The notes beneath the pieces were generated by a model that did no database searches, was not told the origin of the DNA, and saw nothing but the letters and a program-made list of their open reading frames with translations. From positions 1 through 39,563 of the forward strand of contig JAHCJK010000031.1 in the NCBI GenBank assembly GCA_026184295.1: a DNA stretch of 39,563 nt, written 5' to 3'. Positions 17,440-26,439 of this stretch are shown in pieces. The stretch's first letter is position 1, and the number at the start of each line of letters is the position of its first letter. The position numbers and the translations under genes were made by a program. This stretch comes from Planctomycetota bacterium. Its GTDB lineage: Bacteria > Planctomycetota > SZUA-567 > H5-PLA8.

Positions 17440-17469
17440 CTAATAACAATTCGGCATAGGGGGTGTCAA
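17440..17469 (-). promoter_or_regulatory. Predicted sigma70-like promoter for topA
   Basis: On the minus strand a perfect TTGACA (17469-17464) is followed after 18 bases by TATTAG (17445-17440), a 4/6 match to the -10 consensus. Transcription would start near 17433, about 65 bases before TTG 17367. The surrounding 17395-17631 intergenic stretch is clearly AT-richer than the rest of the window. Confidence 0.55.
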
Positions 17470-17559
17470 GACCCAAGCCGAATGCCTTTGTTTCACGATG
17501 GGCAAAATGGCTCAATATAAGTATCGTATTCGGAAGGAATTACATGGAGGTTGAGCAAC

Positions 17560-17616
17560 AAAAATTTTCCACAAGGTGCACAGGCCAAAAACCAGACATC
17601 AGGTTTGCGCACCTTG
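17560..17616 (-). terminator. Possible intrinsic terminator after dsbD
   Basis: Reading the minus strand after the dsbD stop, an 8-base inverted repeat (CAAGGTGC at 17572-17579 and GCACCTTG at 17609-17616) encloses an imperfect internal palindrome. It is followed by an AAAATTTTT stretch. The loop is long (29 bases) and the stem is only moderately GC-rich, so this is tentative. Confidence 0.35.
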
Positions 17617-17631
17617 CGAACCGACTGGCGG

Positions 17632-19668
17632 CTATTTGCTCACCGTCGTCTTCAGACCCAGGTCCAAAAACGACGCGAAAGAGTCGGCATCGGCATCGAA
17701 CGAGTGGCTGGCGACGTGCTCGCCGGTGGGCGAAAGGATCACGTAATAGGGCAGCGTGGCCGACCCGAAGCGCTCCTCCTGCAACTTGACGTTTCGGTCG
17801 GTCGCATCGGGGTTCTTCTGGTCGTCGGTGTACAACTTCACGCGCACAAAGGACGCCAAGCGCTGCTGAATGCTCGGGAGTGGGAAGATGGTCGCTTCCA
17901 TCACGCGGCAGTTGCTGCACGTATACCCGGTAAAGTCCACGAAGACCGGCTTGCCCGTGCGCTTGCCTTCCGCCACGCCGGCGTCGAAGTCGCTCAGCCA
18001 AGTCATCTCGGCGGGCGCCGTGCCGGGCTCGCCCGACGGTTGGGCCAGCGCCGCTTCCGGCCTCTGCGGGATGAACGCCTCCAGCAGGCCGAAGGTATTC
18101 CCGAAGTACCCGCTGAAGAGCCAGAAGGCGCAGGCGAGGAAGAACGTGGACGCGAGGATGCGGACGCCGCCGACGAATTCCACCTTGGAATCGTGCGAGA
18201 ACTGGAAGAGCCCCAGCAGGTAGAGGGTCGTCAGCACGCAGAGCGCGATCCAGATGCCCAGGAAGAGTTCGCGGGGCAGAAAGTGCGCGCCGGTGTTCCA
18301 GTAAATGTCGGCGGTGCTGAGGAACTTCAGGGCCGCGGCGAGTTCCAGGAAGCCCATCACCACCTTGACCGAGTTCATCCAGCCGCCGGCCTTGGGGAGC
18401 GACTTCAGCACCGAGGGAAAGAGCGCGAGCAGGAAAAACGGCGCCGAGAAGGCCATCGAGAACCCGAGCATGCCTACCAGCGGCATGAACCATTCGCCGT
18501 GCGAGGCCGAGACCAGCACCAGCCCGATGAACGGGACCGTGCAGGTGAACGAGGTGATCGAGAAGACGAACGCCATGAGCAGGATCGGGACGACCCCGCC
18601 GCCGCCCCCGCGCGCCGACGAATCGACCTTGCTGAGGAATTCCGTGGGCAGCGGGATTTCGAAGACGCCGAAGAGGTTCATCGCCAGCGTCCCGAAGATC
18701 AGCGCGATGACCAAGTTGACCCAGCCGTTGGCCGAAAAATCCCGCAGCGCCGTGGCCTTGAAGAATCCCGCGAAGACCATCCCGATGATCGAGAAGGTCA
18801 GCACGATCCCCAGCGCGTAGACGAAGGCGTCGCGGACCTTGGCCGCGCGCGTGGCTTCCTTGCGCTTTGTGAAGAAGCTGACCGTGATCGGAATCATGGG
18901 AAAGACGCACGGCGTCAGCAGCGCGCCCGCGCCGGCGGCCACCGCGGCCCAGAAGTACGACCAGAGGCCCTTCGCGCGCGCATCGGCGATGGCCTGCTCG
19001 TCGCGCGAGAGCGTCATCGGGGAGGCGCTTTTGGTCTCGCCGGTCTTTTCCGGGTTCTCGGCCTTATCCGTCTTCGCGGGCTGCTCTGGCTTCTCGTCCG
19101 GCGTCTTGGCGGGCTCGGTCTTCGTCTCCGGCGGCGTCTTGGCCTCGGCGGAGGTCTTGGCGGGCGCTTCCACGACCGTCAGCTTCAAGGCCAGCTTGGC
19201 GCGCTTGGGAAGCAGACATTCCTTCTCGTCGCACAACTGCGACATCGTGGTGACGGTGACGTCGTACGTGCCCGGCTTGGCCGTGGCGGAGACCGTGACC
19301 GGCAGCGTGAAGGTCGTGTCCTTCTCGAGAATCTCGATCTCGAGGTTGAAGCCCTTGTCGAACTTCATGACCGGCGCGGGCGCGAGGGCGATCTTTTCGA
19401 CCACGGTCACCAGGTCGGCGGGTTCGACCTTCAGCGAGGTCGGCAGCGGCCCGTTTTCGAAGACGCGCATCGAATAGGTGTGGTAGCCCGCCGGGAGTTT
19501 GGCGAGGACTTCGACGTTAACGGTCTTGCCCGGCACGGCCTCGACGGCCGGCGTCTTCAGCGACCATTCGATCGCAGGCAGTTCCGCGGCGCCGGCGTGA
19601 GCCGCGAAGGCCGCCGCCAGGAGCAGGGCGAACGCGAAAGACCGGGACGGAGACAGGACGGAGCGCAT
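17632..19668 (-). CDS. dsbD: Thiol:disulfide interchange protein DsbD
   Basis: DsbD moves reducing equivalents from cytoplasmic thioredoxin across the inner membrane to periplasmic thiol proteins. All three redox modules are present in 678 residues. There is a signal peptide (1-28). The N-terminal immunoglobulin-like alpha domain has Cys146 and Cys151 ('CDEKEC'). An Ala/Lys/Pro/Thr-rich linker spans about 167-216. The polytopic beta domain has Cys254 ('TPCVFPM') and Cys376 ('FTCTVPF'). The C-terminal thioredoxin-like gamma domain has Cys584-Ser-Asn-Cys587. A glycine run (GGGGG) lies in the loop at about 354-358. The ATG at 19668 starts the signal peptide; no strong ribosome-binding site is visible. 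It is divergent from the SEC-C gene across 155 bases. CcdA-type proteins are excluded because the alpha and gamma domains are present. Confidence 0.95.
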   Translation of the reverse strand: MRSVLSPSRSFAFALLLAAAFAAHAGAAELPAIEWSLKTPAVEAVPGKTVNVEVLAKLPAGYHTYSMRVFENGPLPTSLKVEPADLVTVVEKIALAPAPVMKFDKGFNLEIEILEKDTTFTLPVTVSATAKPGTYDVTVTTMSQLCDEKECLLPKRAKLALKLTVVEAPAKTSAEAKTPPETKTEPAKTPDEKPEQPAKTDKAENPEKTGETKSASPMTLSRDEQAIADARAKGLWSYFWAAVAAGAGALLTPCVFPMIPITVSFFTKRKEATRAAKVRDAFVYALGIVLTFSIIGMVFAGFFKATALRDFSANGWVNLVIALIFGTLAMNLFGVFEIPLPTEFLSKVDSSARGGGGGVVPILLMAFVFSITSFTCTVPFIGLVLVSASHGEWFMPLVGMLGFSMAFSAPFFLLALFPSVLKSLPKAGGWMNSVKVVMGFLELAAALKFLSTADIYWNTGAHFLPRELFLGIWIALCVLTTLYLLGLFQFSHDSKVEFVGGVRILASTFFLACAFWLFSGYFGNTFGLLEAFIPQRPEAALAQPSGEPGTAPAEMTWLSDFDAGVAEGKRTGKPVFVDFTGYTCSNCRVMEATIFPLPSIQQRLASFVRVKLYTDDQKNPDATDRNVKLQEERFGSATLPYYVILSPTGEHVASHSFDADADSFASFLDLGLKTTVSK

Positions 19669-19823
19669 CGTTGCTAGGTACCTACACCTTTCCGGGGGCG
19701 CCGGGCCTGATCTGAAACTGAACGCACACCTTAGCGCGCGCGCGCAGAGGCGTACAGCGACGTTGCGCCACCCGCTATATGTTTGAGCATGGATTATGCA
19801 TTCCCGCTGCGTATGCTGACCGC

Positions 19824-20279
19824 ATGGATCCTCTCATTGGCACCGCACAATGTCCGCACCTGGGGTACGCCGTCCGCGACGGGATACCCTGCTGCCACGC
19901 CGACGACGGCACCCGCCTGGCCTGCGGCAAATGGGCACCCAATCCCGAAGCCCGCGGCAACAAACAACACAGTTTGCAGGGCATCGATCCTTTTTATTGC
20001 ACGGTTCTGGGCAAGGAGGCCGTGCCTGCCGAGGCGCTTAAACTGGCCGCGCAGGAGAAGGCGCGCGCGCGCCAGCAGCAGGCGGGCGGGTACCGCGCGC
20101 CGGGCGTCGTGACGGGGCGCTCGGAAGCCCGGGCTTCGCGCGAAGCGGACGGCGAGTCCTTCGATCCGGTGACGCCCACGAGCACCTTGCGCGCGGACGG
20201 CCCGAAGATCGGCCCCAATTCCCCCTGCATCTGCGGGAGCGGCAAGAAGTACAAGAAATGCTGCGGGCGCTCGGCCTGA
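19824..20279 (+). CDS. SEC-C motif protein with Cys-rich N terminus
   Basis: The 151-residue protein ends in a clear SEC-C zinc-binding motif: 'PNSPCICGSGKKYKKCCGR'. This is the metal-binding tail first known from SecA and found in many small proteins. The N-terminal half has more cysteines ('QCPHLG', 'PCCHADD', 'LACGKW', 'FYCTVLG') that could form a second zinc site. The middle is Ala/Arg/Gln-rich and probably flexible. The start is uncertain: ATG 19824 is preferred, but an in-frame ATG at 19779 adds 15 residues; neither has a good ribosome-binding site, and 'CTATAT' just before 19779 could itself be a -10 element. The first 60 or so codons use more A/T at third positions than neighbouring genes. 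Function is unknown. Confidence 0.75.
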   Translation: MDPLIGTAQCPHLGYAVRDGIPCCHADDGTRLACGKWAPNPEARGNKQHSLQGIDPFYCTVLGKEAVPAEALKLAAQEKARARQQQAGGYRAPGVVTGRSEARASREADGESFDPVTPTSTLRADGPKIGPNSPCICGSGKKYKKCCGRSA

Positions 20280-20309
20280 GCAATTCCTTTCGTAGACCCT
20301 AAAATCGGC

Positions 20310-20315
20310 TATACT
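20310..20315 (+). promoter_or_regulatory. Possible -10 element for the SurA-like gene
   Basis: TATACT matches the -10 consensus at 5 of 6 positions and lies 42 bases before ATG 20358. No convincing -35 hexamer is found at the usual distance. Confidence 0.35.
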
Positions 20316-20357
20316 CCCGGCGCTTTTGCGGGGGCATGCGTACGTGGGAGGTCGATC

Positions 20358-22628
20358 ATGCACGTGATCCGGTCCGGCATGGGAAGGCACACGGTCTGGG
20401 CGGCGCTGTTCGCCTGCCTGGCGGTTCGCGCCTTCGGCGCGGCGGACCAGGCGCCGCCCGGGCTGGAGTCGATCCCGGAGATCGTCGCGCGCGTGGACAA
20501 CGTGGAACTGACCCGCCGCGAACTGATCCGCGAACTGGTCGGCACGGTCTCGCAGCCGGCCGTGGACCGCCTGATCCGCCGCCTGCTGGTCGAACAGGCC
20601 TGCGCCAAGGCCGGCGTGAACGCCACCGATCAGGAACTCGAAGACCAGATCAAGATCGACGAGATCAACCTGCGCAACGAGATGCGGCTGGTGCCGGGCG
20701 ACGTGAACGAGCGCACGCTGGCCGACCTGGTCCACACGCGCTTTCAGATGACGCTGGACGAATACAAGCACATGGTCGTGCGCCAGCGCCTGCTCGCCGA
20801 AAAGGCCGTCGGCCGGAACCTCAAGCCGACCCTGCCCGACCTGCAGCGCTTCTACCGCTTCCGGCCCTACGCGGCCAACAAGAAGAACAGCGGCCCGCTG
20901 ACCAACCTGACGGTCGAGGAGATTCTGCAGCCGCCGATCCGCTACCGCGCCGCGCACATTCTCATCTCGCCGCTCAATCCCGGGGACATGTACCGGGGCA
21001 TTCGCCTGAAGAACGCCGCCGGCGAGAAGGCCGAACTGGCCAAGATCCGGCAGGCGCGCATGGAACAATGGAAGAAGGAGCACGTTCAATTCCAGGACCA
21101 GGTCGATCTGGACCTGGAACCGGAGTGGCAGCTCTCGCTCAAGCGCGCCCAGGAATGCCTGAAGGAACTGAAGGAGAAGAAAATCTCCTGGGAGCAGGCC
21201 GTCGAAAAGTACTCGCAGGATCCGCACGACCTGCACCCGAACGTCGAAGGCAGGCGCATGCCCTCGCTGCGCGAGAAGACCCTGATCAACGGCCGCCCGA
21301 TGAAGCCGGGCGAGGTCGGCTGGTTCACCCGCGAAGGCCCGATGGTCCAGGAATTCTACGAAGGCGCGAAGGACCTGCGGATGGCGGGCGAACTCGCCGG
21401 GCCCGTGCGCACGCAGTTCGGCTACCACATCATCATGCTGATGGAAAACGTGGACATTCCCAAGCAGAAGACGTTCGACGAGCTTCGCCCGCAGGTCGAA
21501 AAAATCTACGTCTCATGGCTCCTGCAGGCGTACACCAACCAGTGGCTCGAACGGCTCCAGAAGGACGCCAAGATCGAGGTCTCGCGCACGCTGCTCTGGT
21601 ACCCCGACCCCGCGATCATGGAAGGCAAGGAAGACCCCGATCCCGTCGTGGTCACCGTCAACGGCACGGCAATCCGGCGCTCGGAAGTCTGGCGCGAGAT
21701 GCTCCGCGCCGACGGCCCGGAGGCGCTCGACCGGCTGATCAACCGCGAGATGGCCCTGGGGCCGCTCAAGCGACTGGGTCCCGCGCGCCTGGAATGGGAA
21801 GGCAAGCGCCCCGACTCCCGCGCCCCCACGCCTCCGGCGATCCAGCCGGTCGCCGTCACCCTCGAGGAACTCGACCGCCAGCTCACCGACGAACGCCTGC
21901 GCCTCGAGGTCGAAAACGAGAAGCGCAAGAAGGAGAACAAGGCGCCGCTGACGCTCGATCAGTTCATCCGCGAGGCCTACGGCGAGAGCCTGAAGGAGTA
22001 CATGCGCGCGATGGAGGCCGGCGTGGTGCTCGGCAAGAGCGTGCGCATGAAGACGGACCTCGACGAGGCGCGCCTGATGTTCGAGTTCTACCTCGCGCAG
22101 GAACAGTACGAGGATGAGGTCTCCTTTCAGATCGAGCAGATCGTCCTGAAGGTCAAGCCCGACGCGGACGCGGCGACCCGGCAGAGCTTTATCGAGATGG
22201 CCGGCGACCTGCGCAAGGATTACCTCGCCAAGCGCAAGACGTGGGAGGACATCGCCAAGCTGGTGCGCGATCCCAAGGATCCCAGCGGGAACGAGGAAGA
22301 ACTGATGCGCCTGACCAGCGAGAACGACAAGTACCCCGAAATCTACGACTACCTGGCGAAGCAGAACCTCGAGAAGGACCACGTGAGCGAGCCGATCGTT
22401 TCGCGCTTCGGCGTGCATCTGGTGCGAGTCAGGAAGCGCATGCCCGGGCGGGTTCCGGAATTCGAGGACGTGAAGGAACGCGTGACCCGCGACTACCTGG
22501 AAAGCCGCGCGGCCATGTGCATGGACATCTGGCTGCGTTCGGTGCGCAACCAGGCCAAGGTGCGGCGCTTCGTGTTCAGCGACGAGAAGATCGAGATACC
22601 GGACACCCTGCCGCTGCCGACACAGTAG
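20358..22628 (+). CDS. SurA/PrsA-like parvulin peptidyl-prolyl isomerase foldase
   Basis: The 756-residue product has an N-terminal hydrophobic export signal (about 12-28, ending 'AVRAFGAAD') and two SurA-like units. Unit one has an N-terminal chaperone segment ('IVARVDNVELTRREL', about 42-56) and a rotamase domain at about 194-365 with 'AAHILISP', 'PGEVGWFTREG' and 'GPVRTQFGYHIIML'. Unit two begins 'VVVTVNGTAIRRSEV' at about 429 and has a second rotamase-like region at about 590-690 ('SEPIVSRFGVHLVRV'). Such proteins assist folding of exported or outer-membrane proteins in the periplasm. Long basic/acidic helical inserts (about 215-285) make it larger than E. coli SurA. The start ATG has 'GGGAGG' seven bases upstream. 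It ends 10 bases from the convergent pduO gene. Confidence 0.88.
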   Translation: MHVIRSGMGRHTVWAALFACLAVRAFGAADQAPPGLESIPEIVARVDNVELTRRELIRELVGTVSQPAVDRLIRRLLVEQACAKAGVNATDQELEDQIKIDEINLRNEMRLVPGDVNERTLADLVHTRFQMTLDEYKHMVVRQRLLAEKAVGRNLKPTLPDLQRFYRFRPYAANKKNSGPLTNLTVEEILQPPIRYRAAHILISPLNPGDMYRGIRLKNAAGEKAELAKIRQARMEQWKKEHVQFQDQVDLDLEPEWQLSLKRAQECLKELKEKKISWEQAVEKYSQDPHDLHPNVEGRRMPSLREKTLINGRPMKPGEVGWFTREGPMVQEFYEGAKDLRMAGELAGPVRTQFGYHIIMLMENVDIPKQKTFDELRPQVEKIYVSWLLQAYTNQWLERLQKDAKIEVSRTLLWYPDPAIMEGKEDPDPVVVTVNGTAIRRSEVWREMLRADGPEALDRLINREMALGPLKRLGPARLEWEGKRPDSRAPTPPAIQPVAVTLEELDRQLTDERLRLEVENEKRKKENKAPLTLDQFIREAYGESLKEYMRAMEAGVVLGKSVRMKTDLDEARLMFEFYLAQEQYEDEVSFQIEQIVLKVKPDADAATRQSFIEMAGDLRKDYLAKRKTWEDIAKLVRDPKDPSGNEEELMRLTSENDKYPEIYDYLAKQNLEKDHVSEPIVSRFGVHLVRVRKRMPGRVPEFEDVKERVTRDYLESRAAMCMDIWLRSVRNQAKVRRFVFSDEKIEIPDTLPLPTQ

Positions 22629-22638
22629 GCCCGCGGGT

Positions 22639-23202
22639 TCAGGCGTAGCTGTCCCAGAGCACGTCCTTGCCGCGCTTCTTCAGGTTCTCGAAACGGGCCA
22701 TGACGAAGAGCAGGTCGCTGAGGCGGTTCAGGTATTTCAGCACGTGCGGCCCGACGGGCTCGTAGCGCGAGAGGCTCAGCACGCAGCGTTCGGCCCGCCG
22801 GCAGACGGTCCGCGCCACATGCAGGTGCGCCGCCCCCGTGCTCCCGCCCGGCAGGATGAAGTTGTCCAGCGGCTTCAGGCTCCGCTGCAACTCGTCGATG
22901 AAGGCCTCGAGCTGCTTGATGTGGCGTTCCTCGATCTGCGGAATCTTGAACTTCTTCTTGTCCTCTTCGAGCACGCACAGGTCGCTGCCGACGTGGAAGA
23001 GGTCGTTCTGGATGCGCTTCAGCATCCCGTTCAGCTTGCGGTGCAGCGAGGACGCGACCGCGACGCCGAGGACGCTGTTCAGTTCGTCCACCGTGCCGTA
23101 GGCGACGATGCGCGGCGAGTCCTTGGGCACGCGCTGCCCGCCGCCCAGGCCGGTCTCGCCCTTGTCCCCGGTCTTCGTATAGATCTTGGTCAGGCGCGGC
23201 AT
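22639..23202 (-). CDS. pduO: PduO-type ATP:cob(I)alamin adenosyltransferase
   Basis: This enzyme transfers the 5'-deoxyadenosyl group of ATP to cob(I)alamin to make coenzyme B12. The 187-residue length is standard. Family hallmarks are the N-terminal ATP-binding '[11 protein letters not shown]', '[10 protein letters not shown]', 'NFILPGGS', 'RTVCRRAER' and the C-terminal '[14 protein letters not shown]'. These separate PduO from the CobA/BtuR and EutT types. The ATG at 23202 is preceded by 'AAGGAG' with a 10-base spacer, and the likely stop of scpA (TAA, 23217-23215) overlaps that ribosome-binding site. It therefore appears to be the last gene of the site-2 protease-kinase-scpA-pduO run. No cobalamin riboswitch was noticed. 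No B12-dependent enzyme gene is seen in the window. Confidence 0.95.
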   Translation of the reverse strand: MPRLTKIYTKTGDKGETGLGGGQRVPKDSPRIVAYGTVDELNSVLGVAVASSLHRKLNGMLKRIQNDLFHVGSDLCVLEEDKKKFKIPQIEERHIKQLEAFIDELQRSLKPLDNFILPGGSTGAAHLHVARTVCRRAERCVLSLSRYEPVGPHVLKYLNRLSDLLFVMARFENLKKRGKDVLWDSYA

Positions 23203-23214
23203 GCGCGGGGCTCC

Positions 23215-24616
23215 TTAAGGCGCGGCGCCTGCGTCCGCGGCCGGCGTGTCCGGCTTCTCCTCGACGGGCGGCGCGGGCGCGTCGGGCGGCGGCTCGCCGG
23301 CCGACTCCGGCTCGGCGGAGGCGCTTCGGCCCCGGGCGCTTCGGGGGCCGGCGCGGAGGCTGGGCGCGGGCGGTTCCTCGGCGCCTTCGGGTCCGCGGCT
23401 CCAGGTCGCTGGCGCTCAGCGGCGCGTCGTCGGCCAGGTCCGGCGCGGGCGGCACGGGCGGCAGGCCGTCCGGATCGTTCGGGTCGGGGAGCACGGTGCC
23501 GCTGCGGCTGTCCTCGAAACGCTGGCTGATCGCGTCGGCGGCCGCGAGAATCGCGTCGATGCGCCGCGCGATCTCGGCCTCCTCGGCGTCGATCTCTTCC
23601 AGGTCCTCCGGCTTCACGATGCCCTCGAACTTCGGGCGGGCCATCGCCGCGCGGCGGAACTTCCAGGGCAGCTTGTCCACTTCCAGGCCCATCGCGGCGG
23701 CCTCGGCCTTCAGCTTCTCTTCGCGCTCGGCACGCTCGCGCATCGCCACGTCCACCACGCCGTCGGCGGCGGCGGCTTCGTCCTTCGCGACCCGGTCGGC
23801 CTCTTCCTTCGTCTGGACCTTCACCTCGATGTCGCTGAACTCCTGCGCCTGCACGATGCGGATCATGCGGCGGCGCACCAGTTCCAGCAGCGCGACGAAG
23901 GTCATGGCGATCTCGTCGCGCGCGCGCGCGTTGCCCACCAGTTCGATGAAGCGCGTGAAAGGCCGTTCGACCAGTTGCTTCTCGATGCGTTCGATCTTCT
24001 GTTCCAGCGTCTCGCCTTCGTAGCCCAGTTCGCGCGGCGTCTGCAGCAGCACGGCGCGGCGCAGCTTCTCGTAGGCGGTGAAGAGTTCGTACAGGTCGAA
24101 GTCGATCTCGGTGGCCTCGACGGCGGCCTCTTCCACCGGAGCCTCGGGGATCGGGTCGATCCAGCGGCGCGGGTGGCGGCGGTTCCAGGCGTCCTGGATT
24201 TCCTCGAGCGCGCGCGCCTGGTCCTTGAGCTGGCGGTAGCGCAGGAGCTGGCGCACCAGTTCGGAGCGCGGGTCCTCGATGATCTCCTCGCCCGGCATCG
24301 CCTCCTGCTGCGGCAGGAGGTCGCGGCTCTTGATCTCCATCAGCGTCGTGGCCATGACGAGGAATTCGCCCGCCAGGTGCAGGTCCCACTGCGAGGCCGC
24401 GTCGAGGAAGGAGAGGTACTGCTGGAGGATGCGCGAGATCGGAATCTGCGTGATCTCGACTTCGTTTTCCTTGATCAGGTACAGCAGCAGGTCCAGCGGT
24501 CCCTGGAAGCTCTCGAGCTGGGCGGTGAATTCGTTGCGGTTGCCCACGACCGTGGCCGCGCCGGAAGGGCCGTCGGGCGGCGTGGCGGGCGTCGGTTCGG
24601 GTGGGGTCTCGTTCAA
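23215..24616 (-). CDS. scpA: Segregation and condensation protein A, C-terminal tail frame-disrupted
   Basis: ScpA is the kleisin that bridges SMC heads in the bacterial condensin complex. Residues 28-270 carry the family: 'FTAQLESFQGPLDLLLYLI', 'VEITQIPISRI', 'AGEFLVMATTLMEIKSRDLL', and the C-terminal winged-helix part 'TFVALLELVRRRMIRIVQ', 'QEFSDIEVK'. A charged extension follows to about residue 406. The start is TTG 24616 with 'ACGGAG' six bases upstream; no ATG fits. After about 23399 the ScpA frame has no stop and becomes Arg-rich nonsense that would overlap all of pduO. A different frame gives an acidic, Pro-rich tail ending at TAA 23217-23215, which I take as the real end. One or more indels, natural or from sequencing, lie between about 23300 and 23400. 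scpB is not next to it. Confidence 0.85.
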
Positions 24617-24680
24617 CGAATGCTCCGTGGGGCTTCCGCCCGTTCAGCACGGCTTCGCGCTGGAATGAATGGGGAACACG

Positions 24681-26387
24681 TTACCCGTTCGGCTTGGTAG
24701 TGCCACTCACTTCCCGTCCGATGGAACGCTGCAGTTCTTCCTCGCCCGCGCGCGTCAGTTCGATGGCGCGGAACTCCGCTTCCCGGCGGATGCCCAGCCC
24801 GTGCGCGATGGCGCCCAGGTACACCGTGGCGATGCCCAACTGCGCCAGCATCTCGTTGCTGAAATAGATCAGCAGCAGGTTGAAGAGCAGCAGCGCCAGG
24901 CCGCCGTACAGCCACTCGGCCTTCTTGGCCATCGTCCCGACCCACAGGTACGAGAGCCAGTTGGCGAACGGGATGAAGAGCAGCCACAGCCAGAAGCGCG
25001 AGGGCCGGTTGACGGGGTAGACGACCACCAGCCGGTCGGTCTCCGGCGGCGTGACGTGCTGCGGCACGGGCGTGGGCGCCGGAGTTGCCGGGGCGACCGG
25101 AGAGACGTAGACCTGCGGCGGCGCAGCCGGCGTGCCGGCCGGCGTGGGATAGGCCCCGCCCGCGAAGGTGGCCGGCGTCGCCGGCGTGGGCGTGCCGGCG
25201 GTCTCGCGCGAGAGCACCAGCGCCCCGGGAATCCCCAGGTCCCGCTCGGACGCCGGCGCGAGGCGTTCCAGCAGGGCGCGCAGCGCGAGGAAGAGTTCGC
25301 CCGCGGTCTGGAAGCGTTCGCCCGGGTTCTTGCTCAGCAGGCGCCGGATGACGCCGGCGAACTCCAGGGAGAGTTCCGCGCGGTAGGCGCGCAGTTCGGG
25401 CGCGGGCACGTTCAGGTGCATGGTCATGGTGTGGAACGAACTGGTGCCTTCGAACGGCGGGCGTCCCGTCGCGAGGTGGAAGAGCGTCGCGCCGAGCGAA
25501 TAGAGGTCGCTGCGGTGGTCGGCGGCGCGCGCGTTGGTGGCCTGTTCGGGCGAGATGTAGAAGGGCGTGCCGAGCGCCTGGTCGCGCAAGGTCAGATCGC
25601 TGCCGGCCTCCCCGCTGACGCGCTTGGCCAGGCCCAGGTCGGCGAGTTTGATCTCGCCTTCCTTCGAGATCAGGATGTTCTCGGGTTTCACGTCGCGGTG
25701 GACGATGGACTTGCGCCGGGCGTATTCCAGCGCCGAGGCCACGTTGAGGCCGATCTCGCAGACTTCGCGCTCGCTGAGCATGCGCTTGCGGCGCATGCGC
25801 ATGCCCGCGGTCTCGCCTTCCACGTATTCCATGACGAGGAAGTAGCAGCCGCGCTGAAAATCGACGTCGAGCACCTGGACGATGTTGGGGTGATGGATCT
25901 GCGCGGCCGTGCGCGCTTCGCGCAGGAAGCGGTCCACGAAGGCGCGGTCGCGCTGCGCCAGCGCCTGCGGGAGCACCTTGACCGCGACGGGCACGTCCAG
26001 CGTCAGGTGGCGCGCCAGGTAGACCGCGCCCATGCCGCCTTCGCCCAGCCGACGCTGGAGGTGGCATTTGCCCAGAACGGTGTCGAGCAGCGGGTCGGGT
26101 TCGGCCTCGGGCGTCGCGGGCGCGGGCGTCGCGGCCGGCTTGCTGGACGGAACGGGCGCCTCCGGCGCGGCGGAAGGCGCGGCCGCGGGCGGCGTCGTGC
26201 CGCGCAGGTCGGTGGTCATTTCGTTGTCGGGCAACTTCAAGCCGGGCCGCTTGCTGCTGTCCATCAGCGGAATGGTCTTGCCGCAGTGCACGCAGTTCGT
26301 GGACACCCCCTGAAAGCCCGGCGCAAGCGTGTGGCTTTCGCCGCAGGCGGGGCAGCGGACGAATCGAGGGGGCGCTTCCAGGGCCAT
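24681..26387 (-). CDS. Membrane-bound Ser/Thr protein kinase with N-terminal zinc ribbon
   Basis: Hanks-type kinase of 568 residues. A zinc ribbon with Cys12/Cys15 and Cys32/Cys35 is followed by a Pro/Ala-rich linker. The kinase domain spans about 105-375: glycine loop 'LGEGGMGAVYLA', Lys137 in 'VAVKVL', catalytic 'HRDVKPEN' at 230-237, metal motif D250-Leu-Gly in place of DFG, and 'GTPFYISPEQ'. A Pro/Thr-rich segment and a cluster of hydrophobic helices at about 465-530 anchor it to the membrane. The kinase core looks active; DLG is common in bacterial kinases. The start is ATG 26387; an in-frame TTG at 26396 would add three residues, and neither has a strong ribosome-binding site. The gene follows the site-2 protease by 52 bases and precedes scpA by 64. 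Confidence 0.93.
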   Translation of the reverse strand: MALEAPPRFVRCPACGESHTLAPGFQGVSTNCVHCGKTIPLMDSSKRPGLKLPDNEMTTDLRGTTPPAAAPSAAPEAPVPSSKPAATPAPATPEAEPDPLLDTVLGKCHLQRRLGEGGMGAVYLARHLTLDVPVAVKVLPQALAQRDRAFVDRFLREARTAAQIHHPNIVQVLDVDFQRGCYFLVMEYVEGETAGMRMRRKRMLSEREVCEIGLNVASALEYARRKSIVHRDVKPENILISKEGEIKLADLGLAKRVSGEAGSDLTLRDQALGTPFYISPEQATNARAADHRSDLYSLGATLFHLATGRPPFEGTSSFHTMTMHLNVPAPELRAYRAELSLEFAGVIRRLLSKNPGERFQTAGELFLALRALLERLAPASERDLGIPGALVLSRETAGTPTPATPATFAGGAYPTPAGTPAAPPQVYVSPVAPATPAPTPVPQHVTPPETDRLVVVYPVNRPSRFWLWLLFIPFANWLSYLWVGTMAKKAEWLYGGLALLLFNLLLIYFSNEMLAQLGIATVYLGAIAHGLGIRREAEFRAIELTRAGEEELQRSIGREVSGTTKPNG

Positions 26388-26439
26388 GTCGTGCAATTAT
26401 CCGGGTTGGCGGGCATACCTCAAGCAGTTGTCGGACGCA

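Noticed and set aside
17463..17789. Small plus-strand ORF with GGAAGGA before ATG 17543 in the topA-dsbD gap
   Set aside because: It runs antisense into the conserved dsbD thioredoxin domain and becomes Arg/Ser-rich, with no domain. The good ribosome-binding match is probably chance.
19675..19684. Perfect palindrome TAGGTACCTA upstream of dsbD
   Set aside because: A single 10-bp palindrome with no second copy and no regulator nearby; it could be chance.
19733..19744. Alternating GC run near the dsbD/SEC-C divergent region
   Set aside because: Short alternating GC is expected at this base composition; there is no reason to call a special structure.
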